Below are positions 10,271 through 22,188 of a stretch of 64,000 nt of DNA, one piece after another. This stretch comes from Batillaria attramentaria (taxonomy: Eukaryota; Mollusca; Gastropoda; Batillariidae). A model generated the notes under the pieces. The model was not told where the DNA came from and searched no databases. It worked only from the letters and a program-made list of their open reading frames with translations. The position numbers were made by a program, and so were the translations under genes. The stretch spans positions 32,501 to 96,500 of the forward strand of contig JACVVK020000337.1 in the NCBI GenBank assembly GCA_018292915.2. Reading direction: 5' to 3'. The first letter of the stretch is position 1; every line of letters starts with the position of its first letter.

Positions 10271-11602
10271 GTTTTAATCTATCATAATTACTTACCAGTC
10301 TAGTCTGCCATTTCAGTGCTGTCAATATGTACTTTTTCCCACTGAGCTTTAACATAAGCGGTGCCGCTTGTTTATGCTCACTATCTGTTTACTTGAACGA
10401 CTTGTCAGTATTGCAGTAAACCTGTTTAAACCAAATGTGTTTTAGTCAGTTCAGCTTCGGAATCAAACCTTTGACTACACACATGTTCAAACTCTTCTCT
10501 TAAATGCCTATCGTGGAGCACTCGATCACCACCGAACTACAACAACCACTTGTTACAGTCTCTCTGCCTCTTCACCGACAAACAACCCACTTTATCCCAG
10601 AAACCATCAAGTCGTCTGTTGGCACAAACGAATACAGTTCGATTCATTGGGAAACAATGCTCGCTTTCCCTCGCATTGCCAAGTATGAGAGCGCAATCCC
10701 TCCTTTATTTAAAGAAAGGATTGATGTCTTGTTTCCCCATGGATTAAGCGTCCTTATCTAATGGTTCATAACTTCTCCCTCGTGACGTTCCGCCGTTGCA
10801 GCTCCGGGGAACGTCTACTCGACTGGGTATTGCCAAAAGAGCTCAGCTCTTGTTTGTAGGAGCACGCTCCAAGCTGGTACTCGCTTTAAACAGCTTTATA
10901 ACACATAACCAGAAACATTTACAGAGAGATAGGAAACAAAAGCACTTTCGGAAATAATTACGCGAGGCTACTGCATTTTTGACTTGAACTCCTCCTTAAC
11001 AAACGTTTTGCTGTCCAAATGACCGATTCTACTCCTTCGTGTAAGCTACTTGAAAACGTTGCTGGGTGGTTTTGGTTTGGCATAAGGTCCGAGTAAGTCA
11101 GAAATTGAAACTGTAATTTTCTGGGAAGTGCAGAATCCCGAATTTCTAATTTGACATTACAACTTTAAAGACTGTCTCCTACATCAGTATTTTGTTTGGG
11201 GCAAAATACTTGTTTCCTGTTGTTGGATACCTTGCTTAGGGGTCATTTGGAGGCAGATGGAGGGCTTAGAGTTGTGTTATCTGAAATTTAAACAGCGACC
11301 TGGTTCCTAGGGTAGCCAAGGATACAAGCAGCTGCATGAGCCAGTGTCCTGTCTCTCTATGTATGTCTCTGGCATAACACATAAATTTGTCATTAAAGTC
11401 CATTAATGAGGCTGGATATGAGTCCGATTCATTTATTTTATACTTTTGCGTTATCTTATATTGAAGAAATCAGGCGTTAAGAAACATCTATCTGCCTTTC
11501 TTACCAAGTTCAAGTTAGTTTATTCACGACCCCTTGGGGCACGTGAAAAAATAGACACAAAGCCGCACATAACAAACAGGAAAAGACGAGAACAAAATAC
11601 AG

Positions 11603-11727
11603 GGTGAGTGGGTGGGTGGGGTGTTCGGGAGTTTAACGTCTTATTCCACGACGTACGGGTGATATCAAAGATGGGGCAACGAGAAAAAGGCCAGCACAAA
11701 TAATTATTTGGCCCCAGCCGGGGAACA
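11603..11727 (-). repeat. SINE-A copy, head missing
   Basis: Body only: GTTTAACGTC, GGTGATATCAAAGATGGGGC and GGCCAGCACAAAT, with an ATTA insertion in the ATATTTGG block. The element stops at CCAGCCGGGG. Confidence 0.85.
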
Positions 11728-12129
11728 AAATACAAATCGAAAGAATAAATGAAAAGCAGAATGAACACAGGGTAACAAAAATCAGTCTCACCATGCATGT
11801 GATCGCTGCTACTCAGCTGGAACAGAAACGCGGAACAAACCCTGCTCTGGCCTTCCCCCTCACCCGAACATAATTGGAGACAGAGAACAGTTTCAAGACC
11901 ACAGATTGCACACAATTTTCTTCAATCCTCTTGTATGCCAGACGCTCAGTCTGTTATGCTTAAGTCCCTAGCTGGCCCGAAAGCGATTAAATATATGCTT
12001 CTGAATAGATGTTTTGAATACATGCTTTGATACAACCCAGAGAGCTGCAAAAGGTTGTTTTTTTTTTTTAAGTAGATATACAGTAGGGGCGATTAAAGCT
12101 AAAACTAAAACTAAAACGCGGTAAGTTAG

Positions 12130-12985
12130 TTGTAGTAAGACTTCAGCTGCATTTCTTTGCTATGATGCTAAAATATTAATGAAATGCTTACGTATGCGTA
12201 ATTTGGATTAACTCTTAACAGCCCATGCAAAAATCGCAGTTCCACTTGAAATCATCAGAAGCCACCTCAAGCCACTATTATGCAATCTTCAGTGATCTTG
12301 GGCCTAGCGGGGAAAGCCCACGCCTTGAGTAATAGTGGCTTGAAGTGGCTCATACTAGTGTGGAGTGTCTTGTTCCGTTTAACCAGTCTTATCATATAGT
12401 GGGCATTGAGTGGTAGGGCTTGGGCCTGAAGAGTTAATGAAGTAAGCAAGTGCTCACAAACTTACTAACAAACGGTAGACAAACATGCCTGACTGGTGTG
12501 CCTGTTTGTTTACAGTGTTGAGTAAAACTATCAATTAGTAAATTTATTTGTATACATCAGACTTCAGCCACTTTCTGATAGGTTTGTATGCCACTGGAAT
12601 ATTAATGACTCCCTCAGGTGTACGTAATTTGGATTAATGAAACAAACAAGTAAATTTGTGTGCATTTGTTTTAATAGTGTACATATACAGACAGCACATC
12701 TATGGCGTGTCTCAAATGTTTACTGCATCAACTAAAACTACAAAGTAGTAAATTTCTTCGTAGACATTACACTTCGGTCACTTCCTCTTGGGTTTGTCGC
12801 TGAAAGTTTAACGCTTTGCCTACGTGTACGTGATTTGGATTAATCAAACAATTAAGTAAACACGTGTGTATTAAATGCAGCACAAATTAATTTTGTGTCA
12901 GATCCTAAGTGTTTCACCTTCTTTGAAGCAACTGCACCAGATTGATGACTGCTGTTTTCAACGTAAATTACACAAACTATAATTT
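12130..12985. repeat. Diverged tandem repeat, about 200-bp unit, three units
   Basis: Three units contain an ACTTC(A/G)G-type block near TCAG/GTCACTT, a CTACGTGTACG-type block and ATTTGGATTAA. The TTAA anchor falls at 12208 (unit 1), 12634 (unit 2) and 12840 (unit 3). Removing the MITE from unit 1 gives spacings of 200 and 206 bp. Function unknown. Confidence 0.7.
12208..12437. mobile_element. MITE bounded by TTAA, copy B, with preserved empty sites
   Basis: A 230-bp span including both flanking TTAA sites. The left end reads TTAACTCTTAACAGCCC; the right end reads GGGCCTGAAGAGTTAA. It is reversed relative to copy A at 995-1238 and shares GGCGTGGGCTTTCCCCGC and the AGCCACTATTA inverted pair. 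It interrupts ATTTGGATTAATGAA at the TTAA; units 2 and 3 of the host tandem repeat carry the uninterrupted site. Confidence 0.8.
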
Positions 12986-13494
12986 TGTGAGTAACTGCTT
13001 TTCGACAACACTGTCAGCCAAAAGAGTCAAACACTGAAAACTACATCTACAAACTCAAACACAAAACCACTCCGTTTGTGTGTGTGTGTTTCTCTCTCTC
13101 AACATAATATTTTATTTCTTTATATATCCACAGCTCCAGTCCTCGGACAACTCTCGTTTAGAAACCCAAACGAATAATCGTTCAAAGCTGTTTACTCAAC
13201 TGATAAAAATTGTTTCTGCGATCGTGACTGCTTCCAAGGGTTTGTTTCGTCGATCCACGCCCCAAGGTTTTGTCCTTCGGCCCAAATTTACTTTGAAATG
13301 AAAGCGTGACAAGATTCATGTGTTTCGGTGCCCGGGTGCATTTCGGGTTCAGCTGGGAGTACATGCAAGAGATTGGCTAGCTCACGAAAGTTCAGGGAAG
13401 TGTACTCGCATTTTGGCCTCTCAGGACCAGATCGCTGAAATGCATATTGCAGATCTATAGGAGCAGCAAAGTGATGCAGCATGCAAGCTAAACT

Positions 13495-13496
<2 letters not shown>

Positions 13497-13545
<49 letters not shown>

Positions 13546-13560
13546 GGAGGGGGGGGGGTG
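13497..13560. repeat. (CT)n followed by poly-G
   Basis: About 23 CT units to 13542, then GGGGAGGGGGGGGGG. Confidence 0.95.
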
Positions 13561-13589
13561 AGGGAAGTGGATCTGGGTGAGCTTGGGAC

Positions 13590-13772
13590 GTGGGGGCTCG
13601 GAGTGAGGCTGGTTGGTTGTTTTAACGTCGTTATCCAACACACAAAGGTGATATGAAACGGACAACGACGAAAACCCAGTACTGTGACAATGTTTGGCCT
13701 ATCACCTGGGGTTCGACCTCACAACCCGAACACAGAAAGTCTAACACCCTACCAGCTCTGCTATTAGGCTTT
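13590..13772 (-). repeat. Diverged SINE-A relative
   Basis: Carries TTTTAACGTC, AGGTGATATGAAACGG and ACAACGACGAAAA, and a B-box-like GGGGTTCGACCTC. Divergence is much higher than in the other copies, so it is an old copy or a sister family. Confidence 0.6.
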
Positions 13773-14084
13773 CACATGGTAGCCACGACAAAACAGATAT
13801 GATGATAAGGAAATTATGGCAGAGATTGCAAAAATGTTATGTTATTTATCATGTTTTGCATACAGACTGAACAGGGTTTGTTTGCTGTATAATGCATGCT
13901 TGCAACAGAAAAAAACCCTAAGCAACTAGCCGTGTATGAGTTAGGCCTGGAATATAAATTTCACAATCAAAATTAATAAAGTGGTGAAGGAGAGGAAAGA
14001 AATACACTGTCAATTACGTTAAAAAAAATGAAAACAGCACTTGGGGTGAAGTGTCAGCTTCTAAACGTTTTTATCTATTTTAGC

Positions 14085-14275
14085 TATTATGCTTATTCGC
14101 CGCCTTCTTGTATTTCAGTTGCAAATGTCTGTAATGTGTATAATCCTTAGCTTACTTTTACGCTCGTACTGTAGTCTAGCAAAGGCAAGACTGCAAACTG
14201 GCCTTTTGGCCAAAATCTTGTACCGTTGGAAAACAAAGGATTGTCATTTTCATTGTCATTGTCATCTGCAAAGCT
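14085..14275 (+). mobile_element. LINE 3' tail with (TCATTG)n end
   Basis: GGCAAGACTGCAAACTGGCC, TTGTACCGTTGGAAAACAAA and a (TTCATTG)n-like tail parallel the tail of the LINE at 2490-3232 (GGCAAGTTTGCAAACTGACG, TTTTACCGTTGAGAAATAAA). Confidence 0.6.
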
Positions 14276-14354
14276 GGATTTGTTTTAAAGACTCAAATTT
14301 TCAGATATTTTAGGCTCACAGACCGCTCTGAGTTTGTTTCGTTGTGTCAAGTAT

Positions 14355-14475
14355 CGTACCAGTTAGGCATCTGGACAGTGACAGCATCTCAGAGGCTGTC
14401 ACTTGAGCCAACACGGAATGCTTTACGTGACGCAAATCAGTATCAAGTCACTGCTAGTGTAGCAACATTCAGCCG
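14355..14475 (-). repeat. Dispersed repeat R5, fragment
   Basis: R5 is an unclassified repeat of about 250 bp. Its marks are GACAGTGACAGC, TGAGCCAACAGAAGCG, AGTGTAACAACA, GTTCGACCGCTCG, ATTGTATCGCATTAAGAGC and TGTACTGATCAT. This copy has only the first part (GACAGTGACAGCATCTC to TAGTGTAGCAACATTC). Other copies are near 17205, 26105, 28015, 43840 and 56100. Confidence 0.6.
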
Positions 14476-14494
14476 CGGAGTAGGAGAATTTGAA

Positions 14495-14968
14495 TTTTCG
14501 CCGTTTCGCTGAGGCAATAGACGGCGCTGTCCCACACTGGATTGGATTGGAATTCTTCTTCGTCCCACTACCGTAGTAGGGGAAATGCTGGCTGCTTCCC
14601 CCGGGGGGGAAACGCGTCGCCATGAACCGGCGCCACCCATTTTTCCCCCTTGCATGCGTGTGTTTGTGTTTGCAACCCACCGGCAATTTCGGCCTACTCT
14701 TTTTCGATTGATGGAATTGGGATCTTTATCGTGCACACTTGATGGTACGTGCATGCGTGTGTACACGGGCCGAAACAGGCACCGAAAGCGAGTCTGCACA
14801 TGATTTTGACTCGATTTAGTGAGGAGAAATCTCACACCAAATTCCTGCCCGGACCGGGGCCAGCAGCACCCGGCCTGTACCCAGACGGTCACCCATCCAA
14901 GTACTAACCGGGCCCAGCGTTGCTTAACTTCGGTATTCTAGTGAAAACCGGTGTGTCCAACGTGGCAG
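14495..14968 (-). repeat. 5S-rRNA-derived SINE
   Basis: On the minus strand the head matches the 3' two thirds of eukaryotic 5S rRNA: TACCGAAGTTAAGCAACG, GGGCCCGGTTAGTACTTGG, ATGGGTGACCGTCTGGG and CCGGGTGCTG, all in order. It is not a gene: the 5' third is altered and the sequence runs on into a SINE body (GTGTGCACGATAAAGATCCC) ending with GGCGACGCGTTTCCCCCC and GGGGGAAGCAGCCAGCATTT. The body end is shared with the tRNA-headed SINE at 1370-1665. Confidence 0.85.
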
Positions 14969-15410
14969 CACTACTAATGATATGGAGAGATTGTTTTGTT
15001 TTTTTGTTGTTGTTTTTTTTCAAGCGAACAGGCATACTCACAAGCAAAAGTGTTCCAAGCACAAGCTGGCTTCTGTGAACACGGAAATGCGACAAGTCAC
15101 AATGTGTACACACGCACGCACAAATATCAAGTGTGCACGCTGAAAAATCCCACGTCCATCTTCCGATGAAGCGAAGGCTGTGGCCGGTGGCGTGGAAAAA
15201 CAGAAATACTGTCGCACACACCAGAGTGAATAGCGGGGTGTAGGTTTGCACATAAATTAGTGCTTAGATGCAGCAGGCTTTAACTGCTTCGTCCTCCAAC
15301 CCTGCAGCGCCATGAGCATTTCAAAAGAGACGGATATGTGCGCCGAGGAGAAGTCTACCATACCATACAAGTTACAATGACCGTCCAGTAGCTCTTCGCC
15401 CTAACCGGGG

Positions 15411-15578
15411 AGCCGGGGTGGTCGAATGGTAGAGCGTTGGACTTCTAATGCTCGGGCCGTGAGTTCGATCCCGCCTGGGGCCAAATATTTGTGCTGGCTT
15501 TTTCATCGTTGCCCCGTCTTTGATATCACCCTATGTGGTGGAAAAAGGACGTTAAACCCCCAAACACCCACCCACCCT
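15411..15578 (+). repeat. SINE-A copy, full length
   Basis: Complete copy from GGGGAGCCGGGGTGGTCGAA through both Pol III boxes to AAACACCCACCCACCC. Close to the consensus, so probably young. It is also very similar to the copy at 36008-36176, including the TATCACCCTATGTGG deletion. Confidence 0.95.
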
Positions 15579-16121
15579 CTTCGCCCTAACCGGATCCTTC
15601 GGTCAAAACGCTATCGCATTGGCAGCTTTGAACTTTCGAACGAAAGCTTATGCCTTCACCAACTACTGGTACGTTAATTAAACGCGTTCGCTGTACCCAG
15701 TCATGGCCGCCAGTCTACCAGTAAGGTGCACCTACACCGGGGAAGATAAGCATCGCAGGAGTAAATAGACTACCCGCGTTATTGGCCCAAGAGTACCTAG
15801 GAGTGTTTGCCCCAGGGCCGATAACTTGAAAACCTTGTTGGCAGGAACGATAATTCATTCAAGGACCCTCGGGTCATGAGATTGGAAATAAACTCCGTTT
15901 GCACCTTTGAAGAATATCGGTATTCGGAATTCACTCATTTACTGTGACAGATAGACTGTATAGGGAGCCCTTGAGTCAAACTCAGGGCACGAGACGACGT
16001 CTAGCAAAGTGTTGTCTTTTGAGTTCGTGAATAAGATCATGCAGACAATGGATAAGGTGTCTTTTTGTGAGTCTGGTGTGAGTTTGTGTAGCTATTGTAT
16101 TATTGATTTTGTTGTTGTTTT

Positions 16122-16123
16122 TT

Positions 16124-16164
<41 letters not shown>

Positions 16165-16197
16165 TATTTGGCTTTTTCCTAATGTTCTTTCAGCGGT

Positions 16198-16239
<42 letters not shown>

Positions 16240-16265
16240 TATTTGGCTTTTTCCCAATGTTCTTA
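16122..16265. repeat. Duplicated cassette of (GT)n plus unique sequence
   Basis: (GT)n then GGTATTTGGCTTTTTCCTAA and TGTTCTT, followed by a second (GT)n with the same trailing sequence differing by one T/C change. The microsatellite and its right flank were duplicated together. Confidence 0.85.
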
Positions 16266-16794
16266 TGTTTGTTTCTTCTTTCTGGGGTAAGTCACTATTA
16301 CGATAACTTTGTGTTCTCTTTATATTTTTTATATTTATTTATTTATTTTATTTAGTTTCTTTTTCGGGCAAACTCACTTCTACCCCATCCTTTAACTAAA
16401 AACTTTTTTTTGTATTTACAAGATGCCAACTCACTGCCAATGCAAAGCGACAAGTCTGTTTCTAATTGTCGCACATGCAATCATGCATTCGCACTTCTTT
16501 GCTAAAGGTGTAAATAGTTCAAGGTTTACACAGAGAACACTAGCTTGGGGCGATGTGAATTGTCGCACGACCCCACTTCAAAAAGTCATCATTCAGCTCG
16601 TGTGAAATACCCAACAGCACTTTGTGCTAAAGCGGCCAGGTGCTCGTTTCGAGTTGAAAAGACTTTCAGGGTAGATAAGCAAGGTGACAAATGGCATCTT
16701 ATTTACTCCCCCTTTCCTTTGCAGTGCATTTAGACGAGGGCAGCTAGGCGCGGCCGAAAGCAGACGAAAGACAGCCAAGAAAGGGTGAGCGGAA

Positions 16795-16798
<4 letters not shown>

Positions 16799-16873
<75 letters not shown>
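16799..16873. repeat. (CA)n microsatellite
   Basis: About 37 uninterrupted CA units. Confidence 0.97.
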
Positions 16874-16875
<2 letters not shown>

Positions 16876-16916
16876 GTCAAAACTGATTCAAAAGGCCCAT
16901 CTTCAGACATATTTCG

Positions 16917-17165
16917 GGGTGGTCGGTGGTCTAGTTGTTACAAGTCTTCATCACCAATGTGAGAGGTCAGGTTCGAGTCCAACTTGGGGCAAAGAATCTT
17001 TCTCTCTCGTGTGTGGCACCGTTCATTCAGGCCGATCGTCGGCTGCTCTCTCCGGGTACTCCGGCTTCCCCACCCCCCACCCCTCCCCCCACCCCCCTCT
17101 GCTAGAGAAATGTTCAGCCCACAAAATTTGAAAATGAATGCAATTTTCAATTCCGAAAAGTGTTA
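16917..17165 (+). repeat. SINE-B copy, 5' part
   Basis: tRNA-like head with GGTGGTCTAGTTGTTACAAG (A-box region) and CAGGTTCGAGTCC (B box). It is followed by CAAAGAATCTTTCTCTC, CACCGTTCATTCAGGCCGAT, CTCCGGGTACTCCGG, GAAATGTTCAGCCCAC and ATGCAATTTTCAATTCCGAA. The (ATT)n-tailed 3' part is absent. The full copy is at 37115-37525. Confidence 0.8.
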
Positions 17166-17204
17166 ACAACATTGTATCGCTCGGCGTTAAACCCTAACTA
17201 ACTT

Positions 17205-17300
17205 GTATCGCATTAAGAGCTGTACTGATCATCAAGTATTTCGAGCGTACAGACGCACTCACGCGCGAAACGGTTTCAAAACAAAAATTGAGTTAGCAAA
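17205..17300 (-). repeat. R5 fragment
   Basis: TTGTATCGCATTAAGAGC, TGTACTGATCATCAAG, TTCGAGCGTACAGACGC and ACGCGCGAAACGGTTTC match the distal half of R5. Confidence 0.6.
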
Positions 17301-17594
17301 GATGGCATTAGCCTGTTGACGTCTGACCCGCGTGCTTTTCATCCTTGTCGGATGGACCCACGACTCTCTAATTACTTCCGTGGTTTCTGATGTACGTAAC
17401 GGAATGACATGCAGGCAGGACGTGGTATGTTTGGTAGGAGACTAGTGGTATGTTTGGTCAGTCTAGCCCAAGTTAAGGTCACGTGGTGCATAACTTGAAA
17501 CGCGACGTCTGATAAGCGAGTTCATCAAGTTGTCTTTGATTGTTCGTTCGAGTTCAGGTTCTGTACAGTTTGCCTACGTAATGAAACTGACATA

Positions 17595-17625
<31 letters not shown>

Positions 17626-17644
17626 TTCATTTAAATCTGACGCC

Positions 17645-17786
17645 TGTCCCTCATTGTCGTGAGTTCGTATCCCGGTTGGGGCCAAATATTTGTGCTGGTT
17701 TTTTCATCGTTGTCCCGTCTTTGATATCACCCTTACGTGGTGGAAAAGGACGTTAAACCCCAAACACCCACCCATCCACCCACCCT
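17645..17786 (+). repeat. SINE-A copy, head truncated
   Basis: Starts at TCGTGAGTTCGTATCCCGG and runs to the CACCCA tail. It is preceded by an (ATA)n run at 17596-17622, outside the element. Confidence 0.9.
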
Positions 17787-18063
17787 CATTAGAAGTTCCA
17801 GGCGCCATAGTTCGGGTAACCCATGAGTGATCGGGGAAGTCACATCTTGGATTAGAGGGACGCCCTGCCGATAGGCGCCATTACAATAGGAGATAAAACA
17901 AATTAACATTCAAGTAAGCACACACGCACACACACCCTGACACAAACTCACACAACATGTCAAATTCTGCAGCTAAAGCAAGACACGTAAGAGGTTAGTT
18001 AGTTAGCCACTTAGGGCCTAACGCCTCGCAAGCAACAAAGACCATTTCGCGGCTTACACACAA

Positions 18064-18240
18064 GAGGGTGGGTGGGTGGGGGTTTGGGGGTTTAACGTCC
18101 TTTTCCACCACATACGGGTGATATCAAAGACGGGGCAACGATGAAAAAGCCAGCACAAATATTTGGCCCCAACAGGGATGCGAACTCACGACCCGAGCAT
18201 TAGAAGTCCAACGCTCTACCATTCGGCCACCCCGGCTCCC
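18064..18240 (-). repeat. SINE-A copy, full length
   Basis: All blocks are present, from the GGGTGGGTGGG tail to GGCCACCCCGGCTCCCC. Confidence 0.95.
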
Positions 18241-18551
18241 CATACACACAAGAGGACAATACAGATTTCCAAAACAACAAAAATAACAACCACACAGTAC
18301 AGCACAACCAGCGAGACAACGCACAACCAGCGAGACAACTGGATGCTCAGTCGCTCGGAATGAAGGTGCGAAAAAGATGGGGCTTGAGACATACGTGTAC
18401 AAAATCACTGTCAGAAATGTGTGCGTGCATTGCTACATTAGTATTAGTATTTAAACTCTCTCCGGGAACGCGAGTGTAAAAATTGAAACTAGACAGCAGC
18501 TGACAGTGAAGGCAAAACCTCCACTTGCAAAACTCTTGCGTCTGTCTGCGA

Positions 18552-18810
18552 AAGCGGGAGTCGAGATGGCCGAATGGCAGAGCGTTGGACTTTCAATGCT
18601 CGCGTCGTGAGTTCGAATCCCGTCTAGGGCTAGTCCTGGTGATCCTCTCTTTTCGAGGATGTGTTAGCCACGAACACTCATGGGTAGCCATGACTACTCT
18701 AGGGCCAAATATTTGTGATGGCCTTTTGTTCGTTGTCCTGTCTTTGATATCAGCCGTACGTGGTAGAAAAGGACGTTTAACATCCCAAACACCCACCCGT
18801 CCACCCTGCT
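18552..18810 (+). repeat. SINE-A copy with a 79-bp internal insertion
   Basis: Both Pol III boxes (GATGGCCGAATGGCAGAGCG, GAGTTCGAATCCCG) are present. Between CTAGGGC and the repeated AGGGCCAAATATTTGTG lies unique sequence (about 18631-18702) that no other copy has. Confidence 0.85.
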
Positions 18811-19118
18811 TACGAAAGAACGGGTGTTCCATTGCTCTAATTCAGGAAGTAATCACGAGGATCTTTCTTAGCGAACGGTCCCGGGCACGTGGGATAAAGG
18901 GGAGAGGAGGAGGGATGTCACAAGTTACAACTGTTCTGTTCCTCAGACTGTCTGTGGTAACTGGGCCTGTTTGTCAGAGTCACAGAATAATCAATAGTGG
19001 CCGACCCGGTCAGTCTGGATTTCATAGTGTCCAGGTGGACTGCACATTTAGGATAGCTTCCCCTTCCCCTTTGATGATAATAATAATAATAATGGTGACG
19101 ATGGTGGTGGTGGCAAGG

Positions 19119-19290
19119 GTGGGTGGGTGTTCGGGGGTTTAACGTCCTTTTCCACCACATATGGGTGATATCAAAGACGGGGCAACGATGAAAAAGCCAG
19201 CACAAATATTTGGCCCCAGCCGAGATACGAACTCACGACCCGAGCATTAGAAGTCCAACGCTCTACCATTCGGACACCCCGGCTCCCCCG
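19119..19290 (-). repeat. SINE-A copy, full length
   Basis: Complete reversed copy. It is preceded by an (AAT)n/(GGT)n run at 19078-19114. Confidence 0.95.
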
Positions 19291-19904
19291 TAGTGGTGGT
19301 GGCGATTTCAATAACTTATTACTCATATGAAAATAGGAGAAACATTTGCTGTTTGCGTCTTTGAATGTTAATTGTGACAGTTTTAGGGGTTTAGGGGAGG
19401 GGGGGGGGGAATCTATGTACAATAAAAAAGAAAACTTAACAAACGACCATTATTACTCTGGCTTATATATTTTAGCTTTGTCAGAGACACCAAGACAAAC
19501 ACACAAGCAATAAAACACCGGACAATTCCGCGATGCAGAAAAATGCGCACAGCGGAAGCTTAACAGATAATTTATATGAAAATAAAATTGCCAAACGAGA
19601 ATGAAAAAAAAAAAAGTAACGACTGGCCCTAGACGAAGCAAAATAAAACCAGCTCTCATATTGCACACCGGCGACATCCGAGGTATTATGCTGATAATTT
19701 ACATTCCCAGAAACCAGCGGTGTCTTTCTGCATAACATTCGTCCACCGATTCATACATACTTAGATTCATACGTACTTACACACTTTCTGCTTAAGTCTT
19801 ACAAACAGTTCTGCTTATTTTCTGCATTATGTCATTATAATATTATAATGAACGGAGCAGCTGCATGAGTCTGAAGACAATTCTCTGTTGGAAATATTGC
19901 ATTG

Positions 19905-20062
19905 TTAAACAGACAATAGAGTATTTTTGAATTGAATTTGAATTAAATAATTCTTACAAACATTCGTACATATGGGCCTGCTGTCTGCGTGTGTATAACA
20001 AACATTCGTACATATAGGCCTGCTTTTTGCGTATTTCTTACAAACATTCGTACAAAACATAC
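19905..20062. repeat. LINE-like tail and three tandem units of about 45 bp
   Basis: The tail AATAGAGTATTTTTGAATTG with (TTGAAT)n is followed by three repeats built on TCTTACAAACATTCGTACAT and AGGCCTGCTTTTTGCGT. I found no coding potential. Confidence 0.65.
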
Positions 20063-20598
20063 TTACATACTTTCTGCATAATCTCACATACCGGAATTAA
20101 TCTCGCCTCTTCTTCGTGTCACCCGAACAGGACCCAGAGTCAACACTGGCAGCCGCTTTACTCCACACGTAGAATAACTTCGATTTCAACTTCAACTTCG
20201 AGATGTCTTCTTCCACGTGTAAACATTTTGGTTGCGGTCTTGATCGAGGGTCTCACTGATTTCATCGAATCTCTTCTACTTCACTGTGTCGTTCAAGTTG
20301 GCAGGCGCTTTTCTGTTTCTGTCACGGTGGCACCTTATCTATACCCCGCTTGGAAGTATGGAGGACCGTACATGTCAAAACTTCACACGGGGTGTGACAG
20401 ACGTGGTGAGGTGTAATTTTTGTGACGTGTACACGTGCGTTTGAAGAAGGCCGAGTTTGCGTTTGTTACAGTGAGTGAGTGAAGAGACTCGGACATGTCC
20501 AAATTTCACATAATGTAACAGACTGTGACGTGTTGTGGTGCTTACTGACTTGAAAACGCTTCTGTTCCGGCTGGCTTTCGACTAGGACCACTTACCTC

Positions 20599-20600
<2 letters not shown>

Positions 20601-20680
<80 letters not shown>

Positions 20681-20872
20681 ATATTTGTTGGTATGAGTGC
20701 GGGAGTGCGCGCATTGAGTCACTTTGTGAGAATTGTGCGCTATATAAGTACAATTAATTTTTATTATTATTTACTTTGTTATTTTGGGATTTTATCGTCG
20801 TCGTCGTCGTCGTCGTCGTAGTAGTAGTAGTAGTAGTAGCAGTTGTTGTTGTTGTTGTTGTTGTTGTTGTTC
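20601..20872. repeat. (TG)n, then (TCG)n, (TAG)n and (TTG)n
   Basis: (TG)n of about 40 units to 20680. A LINE-type tail (GCGCTATATAAGTACAATT then TTATTATTATT) lies near 20738-20770. It is followed by a compound trinucleotide run: (TCG)n 20794-20819, (TAG)n 20819-20839 and (TTG)n 20843-20870. Confidence 0.85.
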
Positions 20873-20879
20873 ACATTCG

Positions 20880-21202
20880 TGAAAGGACTACACCCGTTTA
20901 GAGTGAGCGATCAAAGTGACAACGTGCAATATTTCAAACTGTGGGTGACGGAAAAACACTCAACCGCCAACACTAGTAAAACGATATTGGTGTTTCAAAG
21001 ATCTTAAGCTTAAGCGCTTTAGTTAGGCCGTAAGACTTCTTTGGTAAAAGGGCCTACGTGACATGGATTTGAGAAGCACTTGGGTCCATTTACCAAATGA
21101 AGGTAGCACTGTTTCTGCACGCATCGGCCAAAAACAAAAACTTCATGGAACGCAGAAAGTAATGTCTGACTGCCACTGATGCGATTGACTGTTGCTTCAC
21201 GA

Positions 21203-21254
<52 letters not shown>

Positions 21255-22108
21255 AGACGATTTTCATATTACTTATTCTTATATATTTTTGTTCAAAAAA
21301 GCTGGGAAACATCCTGTTCATACTCTTTTACATCACAAAAAAATGGCAATGATGAATAAGCCGTGCGGAAGTTCTTATTTCTCGTAATGTGTATTTGGTC
21401 GGTATTGTCTGTTGTTGTTGTTGTTGTTGTTGTTGTGAATGATGATGATAATGACGATGATGATGGTGGTTTAGCATTAATTAGCACAATCCAAAAGCCA
21501 GAGCATGCAGCTGCTATATCTTACAAATTAATTGTATATAATTATATATGTGAGTGTTACCGATGATCTGCGTATGCTTGGATTTTTATTTATTTATTAA
21601 TTTTTATTTTTATTTTATTTTATTTTTTGGGGGGTGGGGTTCAAAGACTATTTCAAAGATATGCAGTGCAGATATACAGTTAATATTGCGGTTCTCATAA
21701 TCATAACAGCGGCAAGTCAATATCAAACACAGCATGTAATAATCCTCATGCATTTACTCAGATTAAGGGATTCAGAATCAGAATTAAAACAAATGAAGCC
21801 CGGCAGTTGTCTTTGGACGATGGAAAAAAAATATATAAAAATTATACCCGCCCACCCACCTCTCCCCCCCCCCCCCCCAAAAAAAAAAAAAAAAGAAAAA
21901 AAAATCTGTTGGTATGCTAATAGTGCGTCTTTTAAAACGTTAGTGCAAACGGTAGTCAAACGCTGGCATTTTACAATGTTCAGTGCCTACATTATGATAA
22001 CAGAGAGGAAGCGTGTTTTTGTTCATTTGTTGTCGTTGTCGTTCTCGACGTCGTCATATTTGTCCTCATCGTCGTTGTTGGTGGTGGTAGTGATGATGTA
22101 CTCGTACT

Positions 22109-22188
<80 letters not shown>

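Noticed and set aside
13288..13500. Minus-strand open frame with several Cys and Pro
   Set aside because: It enters the (CT)n array at its start, and no acceptor or domain could be identified.
14860..14968. 5S rRNA gene
   Set aside because: Only the 3' two thirds match, the 5' third is altered and a SINE body follows directly; no tandem 5S cluster is present.
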